Assembly (NCBI GenBank): GCA_007644065.1
Contig: VJWN01000023.1
Span: 445,434-509,433, forward strand
Direction of reading: 5' to 3'
From: Margaritispora aquatica
Taxonomy: Eukaryota; Ascomycota; Leotiomycetes; Helotiales; Discinellaceae
DNA: 64,000 bases
A program made the position numbers and the translations under genes. The notes beneath the pieces were generated by a model. The model was given only the letters and a program-made list of their open reading frames with translations, was not told the origin of the DNA and searched no databases. This document shows positions 1-10,977 of the stretch, piece by piece. Position 1 is the stretch's first letter; each line of letters begins with the position of its first letter.

Positions 1-531
1 TATGTAATGATGATGTACATCTCCGCTTTTCCGGTGGTGATGCTGATGAGAAACTCAAATGTCTATGAAGAAAGATCATTGGGAATTTACGCAGAAGATA
101 TCCCAAACATTAGCAGTGATACAGATTCGATGACATCCGTTCGCAAGACAAGAATGTTCTTTCTCCGTGAGCAAGTCCAACGTCAACTTGGCCATGATCT
201 ATGGTTCATCACGATGGGTATGGTTCTTGTGGTCTGGATTGAAACCTCCCGTGTCGTTGCTGATCCTATCAATTATTCTGTCTTCAACATCATATTCGAG
301 GTTGTCTCGGCGTATGGATGTGTGGGACTGAGTATCGGATATCCTACTGTAGCGTATGCCTTTTCTGGCACTTGGCATACCAGCTCAAAGTTTGTGCTTT
401 GTGTCATGATGTTGAGAGGAAGACATCGCGGTTTGCCTGTTGAGATTGATAGAGCGATTCAGCTGCCGGGAGATGGCCCGGAAGAGGTTGAAGAGGGTAG
501 AAGAGGTGATGAGGTGAATTATAGAGTTTGA
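1..531 (+). CDS. TRK-type high-affinity potassium transporter, C-terminal part (truncated by the window edge)
   Basis: Plasma-membrane K+ uptake protein of the fungal TRK/HKT family. The frame is open from base 1, so the ATG run at position 7 is internal and the gene begins outside the window. The visible part has a transmembrane stretch, the family phrase SNVYEERSLGIY, a long hydrophobic segment, a pore-loop and selectivity-filter region (SAYGCVGLSIGYP), and the cytoplasmic signature GRHRGLPVEIDRA near the end. Those two motifs are diagnostic of fungal Trk1/Trk2. The tail after it is acidic (Glu-rich) and short, and the stop is TGA at 529-531. No intron is needed in this part. It cannot be told from this fragment whether it is the TRK1 or TRK2 paralogue. 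Confidence 0.9.
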   Translation, partial: YVMMMYISAFPVVMLMRNSNVYEERSLGIYAEDIPNISSDTDSMTSVRKTRMFFLREQVQRQLGHDLWFITMGMVLVVWIETSRVVADPINYSVFNIIFEVVSAYGCVGLSIGYPTVAYAFSGTWHTSSKFVLCVMMLRGRHRGLPVEIDRAIQLPGDGPEEVEEGRRGDEVNYRV

Positions 532-1133
532 GGGGAGGTATTGTGGGCAAAGGTGGTGGTTTCAGCTGGGCTTGAGGATGTTTTGGACGAGGAATATCAA
601 CTATTTATGATTGTTGTGACACCCATGATTTTGGAGCTCTCTCTCATGCCTTCACTAGACTCGAAGTATATGTTTATATATCGATGTACGAAATCCCTTT
701 CAGCTTGGATCTTTGGTTGATGCTTGGATCACATGATTGATACGTTCTCCTTTGTTCTGAGTCAGCATTTGTCGCAAGTGGCAAAGTTCAAGACCAAAAA
801 GTATATTTATGGTAAAGTGTCGACGCTGCTATAAGCGATTAATCATCTCACACCTGGCCTGGCCTGTCTTATGTTCTCCAGATGAGGTCGGATCATACCA
901 TCATATTCCTTTTGATCGTTTAATCCCCAACTCCACAACTCCACCTTCACCCCCTCCACAGCGGTTGCATTTCCCCGCCATCTGATTTATCTTCCGGCGG
1001 CTGCACGACATTCAATTCACTTTAAACCTGACCAACTCTACCCCGCAATAACCATCGCACTGCATCTGCATCCAGTATATACTACCACGATCTGCATCAT
1101 ACGCTACCTCTCCTTATAAGTACAGATACAACC
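532..1133. other. Intergenic, F-box gene promoter
   Basis: No gene seen. It holds the 3' end of the TRK gene and the upstream region of the F-box gene. The last 200 bases are C/T-rich, as is usual for fungal 5' leaders. Confidence 0.5.
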
Positions 1134-2360
1134 ATGAGTCCTAGTCTGACTCTCCCACCTACCGACCTCCTCTCTCTCCCTGATGAGCTGATCATCAAGA
1201 TTCTCACTCACCTTACTCAACCGCGTGATCTGTCCTCACTATGTCTGACCAGCAAACGACTCAACAAGCATGCCGACCCTCTCCTCTACAAAACCATCCT
1301 CTTCAACAAGCCAGCCCACCATCTCAAGTTCTCAGAATCCCTCGCCAGCACGCGTCCTAGAAGGGGCAGTCTCATCCTTAACATGAAGCTGGAGTTCCCG
1401 AGCCTTGGTGGCGAGTTGGGCGAGGTCGTCAGGAAGAGAGAGAGTAGTATGAGTCCTGTGGATAGCTTCAGTTATACAATTAGCACCATGAGTAACTTGG
1501 AGACGCTGGTGATTTCTGTTCCGGCTAGTTTGGCGCATGGGATTGGGCATTTGTTTAATCATCCGTTCGCATTGGCTTGTTTGAAGTGGTGTATGTATTT
1601 TTTTTTATATCACGCCACCTTTTCCTTTCCTCCTCACATCACGATACAACTCAACCTAACGATTGCAGGCTCTCTATTCTACCAATGTGATGACGATGGC
1701 TACTGGGACCTCCAAGAAAACATCCACATCTTCTCCCACCCAACTCTCGAGCACCTCTCCATCCGACGCGCCAAGCTCGATGAGCGTGGCTTTGACTCCC
1801 TCGAAAAGCCAGAAATGACAGGCCTCAAGGAACTGCACTTCACTGATTGCGATATCAACGACGACGCACTCACCGATATCTTGCTCCACCCTGAAGCACT
1901 TCAAGTCTTCAGCATGGTGCAGACCAAACTTGAGCCCGAGCCACCGCTTGAAGAAACCCCCGCTGATGCAGGCGATTACATCTCGGCGCTGAACTCGGCG
2001 CAGCATTCGATTGAGAGCATCACCATTGACTACGCCACACTTGGAGGCCGAAAGGCGTTGCGATTGAGGGATTTCGTGGTGTTGAAAACGCTCGGGTTGA
2101 GGGATTATCAGCTCTTTGGGCAAACAAGCAAGAAGGGGAAGCCGAGGCTGCACAGTGTGGGGTTGCCGCCTGAGATGGAGACATTGAAGTTTTTTGGGGA
2201 GGTGGGCTCTGATGACGAGGTTACGGAGTTGCTTGAGGTGGCGATTAGGAGTAAAGATATCGTGGCGAGGAGGTGGAAGGTTCTGGTTGATGCGGGGAAG
2301 GAGGGTGTGCCGGAGTGTATCTTGGAGGCGGCGGAGAGTGTGGGGTTGGAGATTAGGTGA
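1134..2360 (+). CDS. F-box protein with leucine-rich-repeat-like body
   Basis: Probable substrate receptor of an SCF ubiquitin ligase. The N-terminus (about residues 12-55) fits an F-box: LLSLPDELIIKILTHL, then LCLTSKRLNKHADPLLY, which would bind Skp1. The rest has irregular LRR-like segments (PTLEHLSIRRAKL, GLKELHFTDCDIND) that would choose the target; the target is unknown. An intron is called at 1591-1668 (GTATGT...CTAAC...GCAG). It is 78 nt, a multiple of three without a stop, so the frame reads through whether or not it is removed: 382 residues if spliced, 408 if retained. The hydrophobic retained insert does not resemble the rest of the protein, which favours splicing. The ATG at 1134 is the first one before the F-box. 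Confidence 0.8.
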   Translation: MSPSLTLPPTDLLSLPDELIIKILTHLTQPRDLSSLCLTSKRLNKHADPLLYKTILFNKPAHHLKFSESLASTRPRRGSLILNMKLEFPSLGGELGEVVRKRESSMSPVDSFSYTISTMSNLETLVISVPASLAHGIGHLFNHPFALACLKWCMYFFLYHATFSFPPHITIQLNLTIAGSLFYQCDDDGYWDLQENIHIFSHPTLEHLSIRRAKLDERGFDSLEKPEMTGLKELHFTDCDINDDALTDILLHPEALQVFSMVQTKLEPEPPLEETPADAGDYISALNSAQHSIESITIDYATLGGRKALRLRDFVVLKTLGLRDYQLFGQTSKKGKPRLHSVGLPPEMETLKFFGEVGSDDEVTELLEVAIRSKDIVARRWKVLVDAGKEGVPECILEAAESVGLEIR

Positions 2361-3147
2361 TTACTTTTGAGTTCAAAGGAGAAGATTAGGGTATAAGAAA
2401 GATTGGATTTTGAATGAGGAGATTGGGTTGACTTGGTGTTGATATTGGTCTTGGGTGTGAAGGGGTGCATGGTTTGCGTGGGCTGGTGGAGATGATCGTA
2501 TCACGGGCTGGGCACTGTGAGTTTTGCTGGTGTGTAGGATATGTGTATAAGGGCGAAACGAGATATGAAATTGGCCTGATTGTCAACAACGAAGAGCTGG
2601 TTGAACATGGAAACTGTCCCTACAGGTAGGACGAAGTGCAGGTCACGTGGCATGGGGCAGACGACTGCGGTGGATTTGTGGAGAGGAGAGGAGGTAGACT
2701 GAGAGGGTGGTATGGCATTAGATTGAGAAAGCATTTTCTTTCCTTTAGAGCTAGAACACAGAGTACTACAAAGAAATAGAACAAAAGATGCAATAGTCCT
2801 GTCCGTTACCAGTGATTGACGTAAGCAGCAAGGTAAGGTTCGCAACTCTCTCGCAATCACCAGACAGACATGCACTTAGTTCCAATATCTATAAGAGCAG
2901 AAAGTACCAACGAAGCATAAGTATATAAGATGGTATATACAGAGGTATGAATCATCAATCATCAGTTACTCATCACTAAATGGGAGGACAGGGACGAACG
3001 AACGACAGCATGAGATTAGATACCTTACGCATACCCATATAATCATGACAACGCAGACTACACAACATCACGCAAAGCATCCAAAACAACCTATCTTTGC
3101 TTTCTGGCCTTTCTCGGGCCTGACTTCAATCCAGTTCCTTCGTAACC
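2361..3147. other. Intergenic between convergent genes
   Basis: The 3' ends of the F-box gene and of the minus-strand CFEM receptor face each other here. The open frames seen are short and unconvincing. Confidence 0.5.
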
Positions 3148-5214
3148 TCAATGCTCTCCCCCACAAGTGCAATACACCATCTCCGTCTCCATCTCCCTAA
3201 TATCCAGCACCACCTCCCCCTTTGCAGGGAAGAATGGAATGTCGCGTGGATGGCGGTAGAGGTATCTAGATCCGTAGCTCACTGCCTCTTGCTCGGTCTC
3301 GCGCGCTACCTTCAGCTGCATGGAGTCTGAGGCTGTGATGTTGTCGCCACTACTACTGCCCAGCTCGTCGAAGCCCTTGCCCTTTTGGATCTCTCCCCAT
3401 CCCAAGCCCGTTAACCGTCGGCCGAGCTTGACGACTTCGTCTCTGGCTTGCATTTTGCCGTTGTTCTCACCATGCTCATTCTCATTCAGGTGTACGGTCT
3501 TGCCCCTTGTAGTCATGAAAGTCGAGAGGGTGCGTGTAAGCAGCGAGTAGGCGGCTGGTAGGCAGAAAGTAGTAATCAGAACACCAAGCTCGATGCCTGT
3601 CCAGAGTACGACGGGGACGTAGTCCCATGTTGGGTCGATGGAGTTGCTGAATGCGAGGAGGTGCTTCAAACGGAGAAGCGAGGACACAATTGCACTTTGA
3701 TACGTCAGTCAGTATTCTAGTTCTATACAAACAAGCTACGCACGAGAAGAGAAGACATGAAAGGATAGTAGAGACGGACTTACAAAGCGCCAAAGGCGAA
3801 CAAGCATACCACACCCACAACTCCCGGTCTTCTCATCATGCCACCCTTCCACAATCCCCAAGCCAGACTCCCACCCACTCCCAAAACAAGCACATCCTGC
3901 ACCACACTCATTGCAGCGCTCGTCCGCGCCAGAGAATCAACATCAAGACACACGCCTTGTTTCTGGTCTCGGTTCCAGAAATAAGATACGGGCTGGCAGG
4001 AGAATATTGAAAGGAGGATGAGGATTGTGCTGCTGAGGATGGTGAATGAGAGGGCTAAGATGAGGGTCGTGCGTAGGTGTGAGGTGTGAGGATAGGAATA
4101 GGGAGAGGGATGTGTGTGCGAGGCGTGGTGAGAGGAGGAGGGGGAGAGTTTGGGAGAATGAGTGTGGGCGTAGGGATGGGATTTCGATCCGGTGGATGGT
4201 TGAGATGGATAAAGAGGAATGAGATGTAGGAAAGAGGTCAGGATTGAGATTTTGATGAGTGCTAGAGAGGCGATGAGGAAGATGTTGGCGATGTAGACTA
4301 GAGGAAATACATGCGTCAGCTTGAACCGATAAATCAATACATAAATGAGACTCTTGGGGACTTACAGTATCGAAGAAGCAGGAGTAAGTCACCATTAGAG
4401 AGACTGTAGAGGTGTTTACCGAAACCCTCGCTCGCCACTGTTGTTCGACCATGAGCTGAATTCTCAATGCCCCAACAACAATAACAACATAGTAGGGACT
4501 CACTTATGAACGTAAGCACAGTGGGCACGATCGCTATTACCTGTTCCTGGCTCAGCTTATCCTCGTCACAATCCCCCAAGGAAGAAGACTCACCATCGCA
4601 GCAACAAAAATCCAATCTCCAACCTTCATTTCCAGTTTCTTCCCGTCCTCTGACCTCAAACTCACAGCCAGGAAACGCAATGCACAAAGCGCAGATACAA
4701 CGCTCGCTATGGCGATGAAAACCGAGATGATGGTGTGTGATTTATCTTCCACCGGTGCTTTGCAAAGTGTGGCTTGGAACTTGGAAAGTGCTTGGGCTTG
4801 GTGTTAGCGGACGCTTTCCATGTATTGCGTTGCGCATCCACATTAAGGATTCAGAGAAGGAAGGGGGAAGGAGAGACGGAATGAAAGAGAGTCTCACCCA
4901 GTGTATCGTCCATCGTGCAATTAGCAAGCATACACTTCGCCGTCTCAACGGTGAGGTTCCGACTGCCGCATTGGCACGCGATATCCGTGAGAGCGCAGCC
5001 TGAGAATGGCATTTCTTGAGTGAGGCAGGTGTGCTAGTGAGATGATGTCAATTTTTCTTTGCTTCCTGGTGAAATAAGAGAAGAAAGGGGAACTCACCGC
5101 ACAGGATGGAACCAGAGCAGGTAGGAGTGTGGGAGAGGATATTGTTTGCGCGAAAGAGAGTGTCGTCCAGCTGAGCCAGTATATGGCTGCTACTTGTAGA
5201 GTGAGGAATTGCAT
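3148..5214 (-). CDS. CFEM-domain PTH11-like seven-transmembrane receptor (fungal rhodopsin-domain family)
   Basis: Plasma-membrane receptor of the PTH11 class, which in plant-associated fungi senses surface cues. Seven exons were placed: 5098-5214, 4898-5033, 4594-4757, 4504-4540, 4366-4455, 3784-4297 and 3148-3694. They sum to 1605 nt in one frame (534 residues). Residues 1-22 form a signal peptide. A CFEM domain follows with Cys at 38, 42, 52, 59, 61, 73 and 78 and the family Asp at 56; the eighth, distal Cys is not obvious. The seven-helix body contains the markers GFGKH, YIANIFLIASLALIKISIL, the CQPVSYFW loop and the WDYVPVVLWTGIELGVLI segment. The 37-nt exon and the 48-nt intron beside it are at the lower size limit but keep frame. 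The C-terminal tail is charged and probably cytoplasmic. The ligand is unknown. Confidence 0.85.
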
Positions 5215-6149
5215 CTTGGCCTGCAAGATGCTTTGTACACCATTAATCCCCGCCAGTATTATAATTGGCAACAAAGAGGGATAGAAGTAGATTTCGCCAT
5301 TCCTGAAGGCATTAGAGAAGAATAAGTACCTCCATTTCCCACTCCATGACCTCAAGATTGACTTCACATCCTCAAACTCCAAACAGCTCTGCACAGAGCT
5401 TGGATCTTCAGTTCATTGAAAAACTAAATCATAAATTGGTGAGATATCTTGATCGAATGGATCAGAGCGTCGCACATGCCATGTGTTTGTTTGTTCCCTG
5501 GCCGTTGTGGGGTGGAGGCGGGAGTCAAGGTTCGTACTAAGCGAGTGTGGAGGAGAGTTCGTTTCAGGGGGCTTAAAGTTGAGATGAAACGGAGTAGGAG
5601 AGAGCAGCACAAACAGAAGGATTGATGGGTGTTTTGGTGAAGCGGATCAGGTGCATTGGGTATGAGATGAACGGTAAGATGAAAGTGGTGGTGGTGGTGG
5701 TGGTGTAACATGAAGAGCCCAAAGTTCGAGTTACATTGAAGAAATTCGTGAAGAATCATGAGGCAACCCAATGAACAGGCAATACTATTTTCAGCAACGG
5801 CAAGTATGTACATATAGATCTGCTACTGTTGAATACAGAGTGGTACATACCTACTGGGTTGAGCTGGCACATGGTCACATGAACAACGTCACGAGTAAGC
5901 TGATGTGAAGATTTCCAGGGTGCAAAAGTGAGGACAAGTGACGAGAATTGACGGGATATTTTGTTCTTTTTCCTATGCACACATGAAATATCGCGGGTTC
6001 TCCACCACCGATTTGTACAAATATCGAGCTTCAACTTCAAGACATCCAGACTCCTACAAATGCTCTCGATCACCACGAACAAGCGCCATTCATGCCATGC
6101 CATCCCATCATACATAGAAGTACATAATAAATCGATCACCTACAATTCT
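5215..6149. other. Intergenic, promoter of the CFEM receptor
   Basis: Upstream region of the receptor and 3' end of the next minus-strand gene. Apart from a GTG microsatellite, no structure or credible gene was seen. Confidence 0.5.
5685..5705. repeat. (GTG)7 microsatellite
   Basis: Seven perfect GTG units in non-coding DNA, about 470 bases upstream of the receptor start. Likely length-polymorphic. Confidence 0.85.
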
Positions 6150-8950
6150 TCACAAACCAACAGCCTTCTCCCGTAACTCAAAAGTATCCTTATTCCATCC
6201 AAACCACTTCCATAGCCTCTTACCCATCGACTGCAGCACAGTAGGATCAATGGTAACCTCTGGGTGCGGCTTGTGAAACGTAATAGCACCTTGACCAGCC
6301 CACCTTGAATTCTCTGATGGTTCGAATAAGTAGGCTGAGCCTCCTCCGGTATGACTCACGACAAAACCCACATTCTCCTCCGTCATGGCCTTGACAAATG
6401 CGGTCCATCGAACGCTTTTGGGTCTGTCTTCGGGACTGAGTCCTGGGAATAAGGAGTGGAAGATTTCGAGTGCACTTTTACTGACGCCGACTTTTGGGTT
6501 CTTGGTGGAGGCGATTGATTGGGATGGAGATGGGGCCTGAGTATCCTCTCTAACCTCGTCAGTTGACACTCGTGACTTGATCTTCAACTTAGTAAGCGGT
6601 ACGTCGATCTTGGTCAACGAAGTCGTGCCCCATTCAGTTTGGATTGGAAGAGCTTGATCATCTCTCATCTTCCTCGCCTTCTTCTCAAGTTCACGCTTTT
6701 GGACTATCTCAAGAATAGCCTGTCGCTCACGCTGAAGTTGTGCAATGTATTCTGGCTCGTTGTCTGCGGATAATGACTTGAGATCTGCCTCGTAGTCTTC
6801 GCGATCGATCTGTAATTGTTTAGCGACATACTGATGTCTCTCCCGCATGACGTTCCAGAAATCACTGATTGCAGCTCGTTGCGCAGCATCTTTTTCCAGC
6901 CATGCGTGACTGTAGTTCGTCTCGGCAGGGTCTGGAAGCTTCAAAGCGGCTTGCAAGTAGCGACTGAGCTTCTGTTCAGACTCGATTTTATGCAGTCCGC
7001 CTTTTGGTAGCTCTTTTTCTAGTGTTAGTTGTCCATCCTCATGGAGAAGACATTTAATGGGAGCAATGATCTCAAGGAAGCGGCTTCTCAGGTATCGCCA
7101 TCCTCTGCCTTCTTGGGTGTCTTTGATGTCCTTCATTTCGAGCTTCGCGACTAGAGGTCTGTTGAGCTTGATGAGTGTAAGTATCTGATGAACTGTTGAC
7201 ATGTCAGAAAACCATGTGTAAAGAATCTCGTCAAGTCGTGCAATGTCTTTCTTGCTCCCATGTTGAGGAGATCGACGTAGATGGTCGTTCAGCATGGCGA
7301 ATAAAGTTGAAGTAGTAGGAACCCAACGAGACTCAGAGCTAGGTGAGATTTCTGCCTCTACGTCCTCATCAACAAGCCAGGTTAGACAAAAGTCAAGACG
7401 GTCTTGTGAGAAAAGCTCATGAATGGTTTCCGATCCGTTTTTCCTGTCTTGTGAAAAGAAAGCTACATGCTCATCCTGTGTGTAGTCAACCTTGTAACTA
7501 TCAAGAAACCCTGGACGAAGAGGTAGAACCCCTTTGGCATACTCACGTCGGAGGCTGAATTGATCGCACAGGAATACTTCAAAAGCACCCAACAATTGCT
7601 GGAACTTCCGACGAAGTGATTGCTCTGGACTTGAATCATTACTGATGATCTCGTACATTGCTGCAAGCTTTTCAGCTTCTTCCAGGATCCAAGTCCACGA
7701 CCAACAACATACCACGTCCTGCATGATTTTGTTGGCAACACTGACGTATTGATGGGGTTTTGAGAAGTTTTCACCGATACCGCCTGATATGAAATTAGCT
7801 GCATTTCTACGGAAGTATGAAGGATCTGTTTGCAGTAGCCATAAGTGATCTTCATGGGTGCGCAAGGTAGTCTTGATAGTCGACACGAGTGACTTGAAAT
7901 TGAGCGTAGGGGGAGCAGAGAAAGCTTGATTCAGGTACACTGAGGCAACTTCGTATACCTGAGACGTTGCGTCTAGACATGTAAGTCCTTGTTCAAGGGT
8001 ATCGAGAAACAAAGAAGCTTGGGATGGGAGAAGAATAGTCTCGTGGTCAGGGAGGAGAAGCTCCACAAATCGACGGAGGAAGCGCATCAACTTTGCCTGA
8101 GCCTCAAAGATGAGAATTGCTCGAGGATAGCCGATGGCAGTCCATTTGTGCGCACTATCTGCATCCCAAGGGCTAATACAACCATATCTATCTCCAGACA
8201 TAATGATCGAGTTCTCATTGTATGAAAGCTCAAGAGCGCCCAATTCCCATTGACGGCATAGTAGTGAGTTGTCGTATGGCGCGAATTGCTCAGGGGAGTA
8301 CTTAGTGCGGTTATAAAGCAGACTCAGCACCTTGAGCGCGTCGTCTCTGAGTTCTTCGATATTCAAGTATGGTAGCAGGCAAGCATTTCTGTATTGTCTT
8401 CGCATCAAACCTGGAGTTGTATCTGCTTCGTGTGCCGCCTTTTCACCTTTTTGCACTTGTGAATACTCCCGCGAAAATTGGATATCACACCATTGCTTCG
8501 GATAGAGATCAGGATCTACCTGCAACAGCAAAAATTCGCGCTTCTTGAAGCCTTTCTTCTTCCATCTCTTGAGTATGGTGTCGCCGTACGTGTTGCACTG
8601 ATACTTGAGATATTCGAGACTTTCGAAAATATCTTGTCGATAGCTCTGTGCTTGCTGGCTCGCTTCGGCATCTGTGAGTGCAAAAGCATAGGCTGAACAT
8701 TAACATTCGCTAAACAATTGATTGATAAGCTTCTGCACTTACTGTAGGTCTTTGTTTTCTGCTCTTCTCCACGGAACTGTTGGGCACATTGCTTGCATGT
8801 GCATGGTGGTTTAATGGTGAAGCGAAAAACACACGGAAATTTTCCAGAACCCCTATAACACTGATAGGTGAGTCCGCGTATCTCATTACCCTCAACCTCG
8901 ATGACCTCTTTGCAGTCTTTGACTGAGTAGCGATCCCGAAGATCATGCAT
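6150..8950 (-). CDS. Fungal-specific 909-residue protein with a HicA-like C-terminal region
   Basis: Function unknown. Two exons, 8743-8950 and 6150-8671, joined by a 71-nt intron (GTAAGT...CACAG), give 2730 nt in frame. The start is ATG 8950; the longer open frame upstream lacks an ATG. The N-terminus carries a Cys cluster (residues around PPCTCKQC), then a basic helix (TILKRWKKKGFKKRE). The long middle is helical and unannotated, with a charged coiled-coil-like stretch near residues 700-760. The last 110 residues have the order of motifs seen in HicA-type small RNA-binding domains: W-x-x-F-V-K-A-M, a Gly-rich turn with GGGSAYLF, FHKPHPEVTIDP, then a final helix with GKRLWKWFGW. The HicA link is my inference from motif order and predicted fold, not a family assignment. 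The intron-poor 2.5-kb exon is unusual next to its neighbours. Confidence 0.75.
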
Positions 8951-9383
8951 CTTGTACACAATAGTTTGTGCTCTTTGTTGAAATGTGTTTAGCACGTGAA
9001 TCGCTTATTTAAGTGCCTGTTTTATCCGCCAGTTAACCAGACCCACCCAAGGAACACTTCGACAGTAGAGTTGCGATCGATGTGATGGATTATGCAATCA
9101 ACCTCGTGGAAAGCTTGTTTTGGAGACTCGAAGAATTGATAATCGAGACTTGTTGGATAGTAGGTAGGTTGGCGCCACCCACCACCTGAACAGAAGGCTC
9201 GCTTGAATATTTACCCGAGTCCGGCCGGTATTTATGCGACTAACCCCGCTAATACCGAAAGACCCTCATATTCAACATCATTCTTGAATCCATTCTCCTC
9301 ACAAACAATATACTACGTCCTTATATTGGATCAAATCAGAGTCAAATCATCCCATTTAAGACATTTGTATTCTTCTCGCGATC
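8951..9383. promoter_or_regulatory. Shared divergent promoter region
   Basis: The 433 bases separate the start of the 909-residue gene (minus) from that of the VOC gene (plus), so it must carry both promoters. No specific box was identified. Confidence 0.4.
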
Positions 9384-9986
9384 ATGATTACAGGCATAGC
9401 ACATGTAAACCTCACGGTTCCTGCGGGCACTCTAGAGCAGGCAGCTGAGTTCTATGAGGGTACATTGGGCTTCACAAGAGTACCGGTGCCTGTTTTACAG
9501 AAGGATTCTTTAGCTTGGTGAGGACTGATCATCTCGTCAAACTTCTGTCGTCGTCAATTAATAGCATCAGCTGACCACGAATAGGTTCGATATCACGCCC
9601 AATGGACAACAAATCCACATTGCGTTTGATGTTAAGAATGAACTCAAGGCTCGCAGGCATCCTTGTTTCCAACTTGCAAGTATGGAAGACTTGAATATGC
9701 TTCGATCTCGGATATATGATCATCATGTGAGAGCGGAGGCAAGCAGTCCGCTGGAAGCAGACAAGCCCGGCGAAGAGGACAGTGGTGAGTCATCCCATGA
9801 TGAAAGATTTCATAGAGACAACCCGTCTTGTTCTTAGGAGCATGGAAATACTAGACACATCTGATGCAGCAACACTTTACTCAGTGACCATTGCTAATGT
9901 CATGAATAGGTGCGAAGGGAGTTGAATACCCGAAGCGATTCTTTGCTCGAGACTACGCTGGAAATCGGTTGGAGTTCAGTCTCTAA
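9384..9986 (+). CDS. Glyoxalase/bleomycin-resistance (VOC) family protein
   Basis: Small metalloenzyme-fold protein of 136 residues. Exons are 9384-9517, 9585-9784 and 9910-9986 (134+200+77 = 411 nt, in frame), with introns GTGAGG...ATAG and GTGAGT...ATAG. The VOC pattern is clear: an opening strand IAHVNLTVP with the metal-side His, a helix AAEFYEGTLGF, then a strand pair IHIAF with another His. The C-terminal RFFARDYAGNRLEF motif places the usual metal-ligand Glu near the end. Single-domain members dimerise to make the active site. The substrate cannot be read from sequence; lactoylglutathione lyase, dioxygenase and antibiotic-binding roles are all found in the family. Confidence 0.85.
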
Positions 9987-10977
9987 GTTGGGTAGCTCAA
10001 TGTCAAATGTTTCTCTGAGACTATCTGTCCTTCATTAAAAGCATATAGACCTCGCAGTTGTTCTTTATGGAATCTAGTGATCCCCATGTGTTTTTGCATC
10101 AGCTCCTTTATGTTCAACATTACCAGTGTAAATCAAGATGATATCCGAATGAAGACCACAGCAGTTTCGAAGCGTTTCACAATGAGATCTATTCCACGAC
10201 CGGTGATACTGTGACTAGTGCACACCGGTTGAATCCTGCCGAGACTTGCGTGGCGAATGGTTTGTGTCCCCACGAGAGCGTCACCTGTCCAAGATTGAAA
10301 ACAAGCTGTCGACTCGGTAGCAGGCGAGGCGCTATCTTTGGTGTCTCTCCAGGGCCAGTTCTTCCTCTCTCTAATGAAGCTCGTTTGTGGGTTCTGCTAT
10401 CCTGTTGAATTCTTTTGCATTGACCATGTCAAGTGACGTGTTCCCCCTGCTAATATTCTCGAACAATTCCCTCCAGATCAGAATTAGAACACTGAAGACA
10501 CGTGTCACAGATCTTGGAGTATCAATCTATGTAAATCCTTGGAACTCTGTGTCGCTACACGATACACCAAGGAAATTAAGCTCAGCTGGGGAAACACTTC
10601 TGAAGTTGGACAAAAACTTGGGAAGCCTTGCCCCCTTTCCCAAGATCCAGATCAATTGCCCAGAACTCAGAATACCTTCAACTATCTTTGGTCAACCTAC
10701 GGAAAGGATTGAGCTCATCTCCTATACCTTCAACGATACCATGATTCATCAAACACAAAATCCTTCACCGATGAGTAGGCAGATTTGCTGGATGTTGCAC
10801 TCTTCTTTAAGCCGCTAGAACAGTTTTCCAAAGATTATATAGAGATGCTTCGATGCTTGAAATCATGTATTGCTTCAATAATCAGCTTCATTCTCTTCTC
10901 TATCAGAGGGTGTCTCATACACTCTTCACTCTCATTTCTTATTCAACGAAAATTTGACAATCTTTACAGCCACCATC
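9987..10977. other. Intergenic, promoter of the secreted repeat protein
   Basis: About 990 bases. One open frame of 143 codons (10387-10818) was considered and not accepted. The last 100 bases are A/T and C/T rich, fitting a promoter and leader. Confidence 0.45.

Noticed and set aside
10387..10818. 143-codon plus-strand ORF before the repeat-rich secreted protein
   Set aside because: No recognisable composition, and it lies where the promoter should be.
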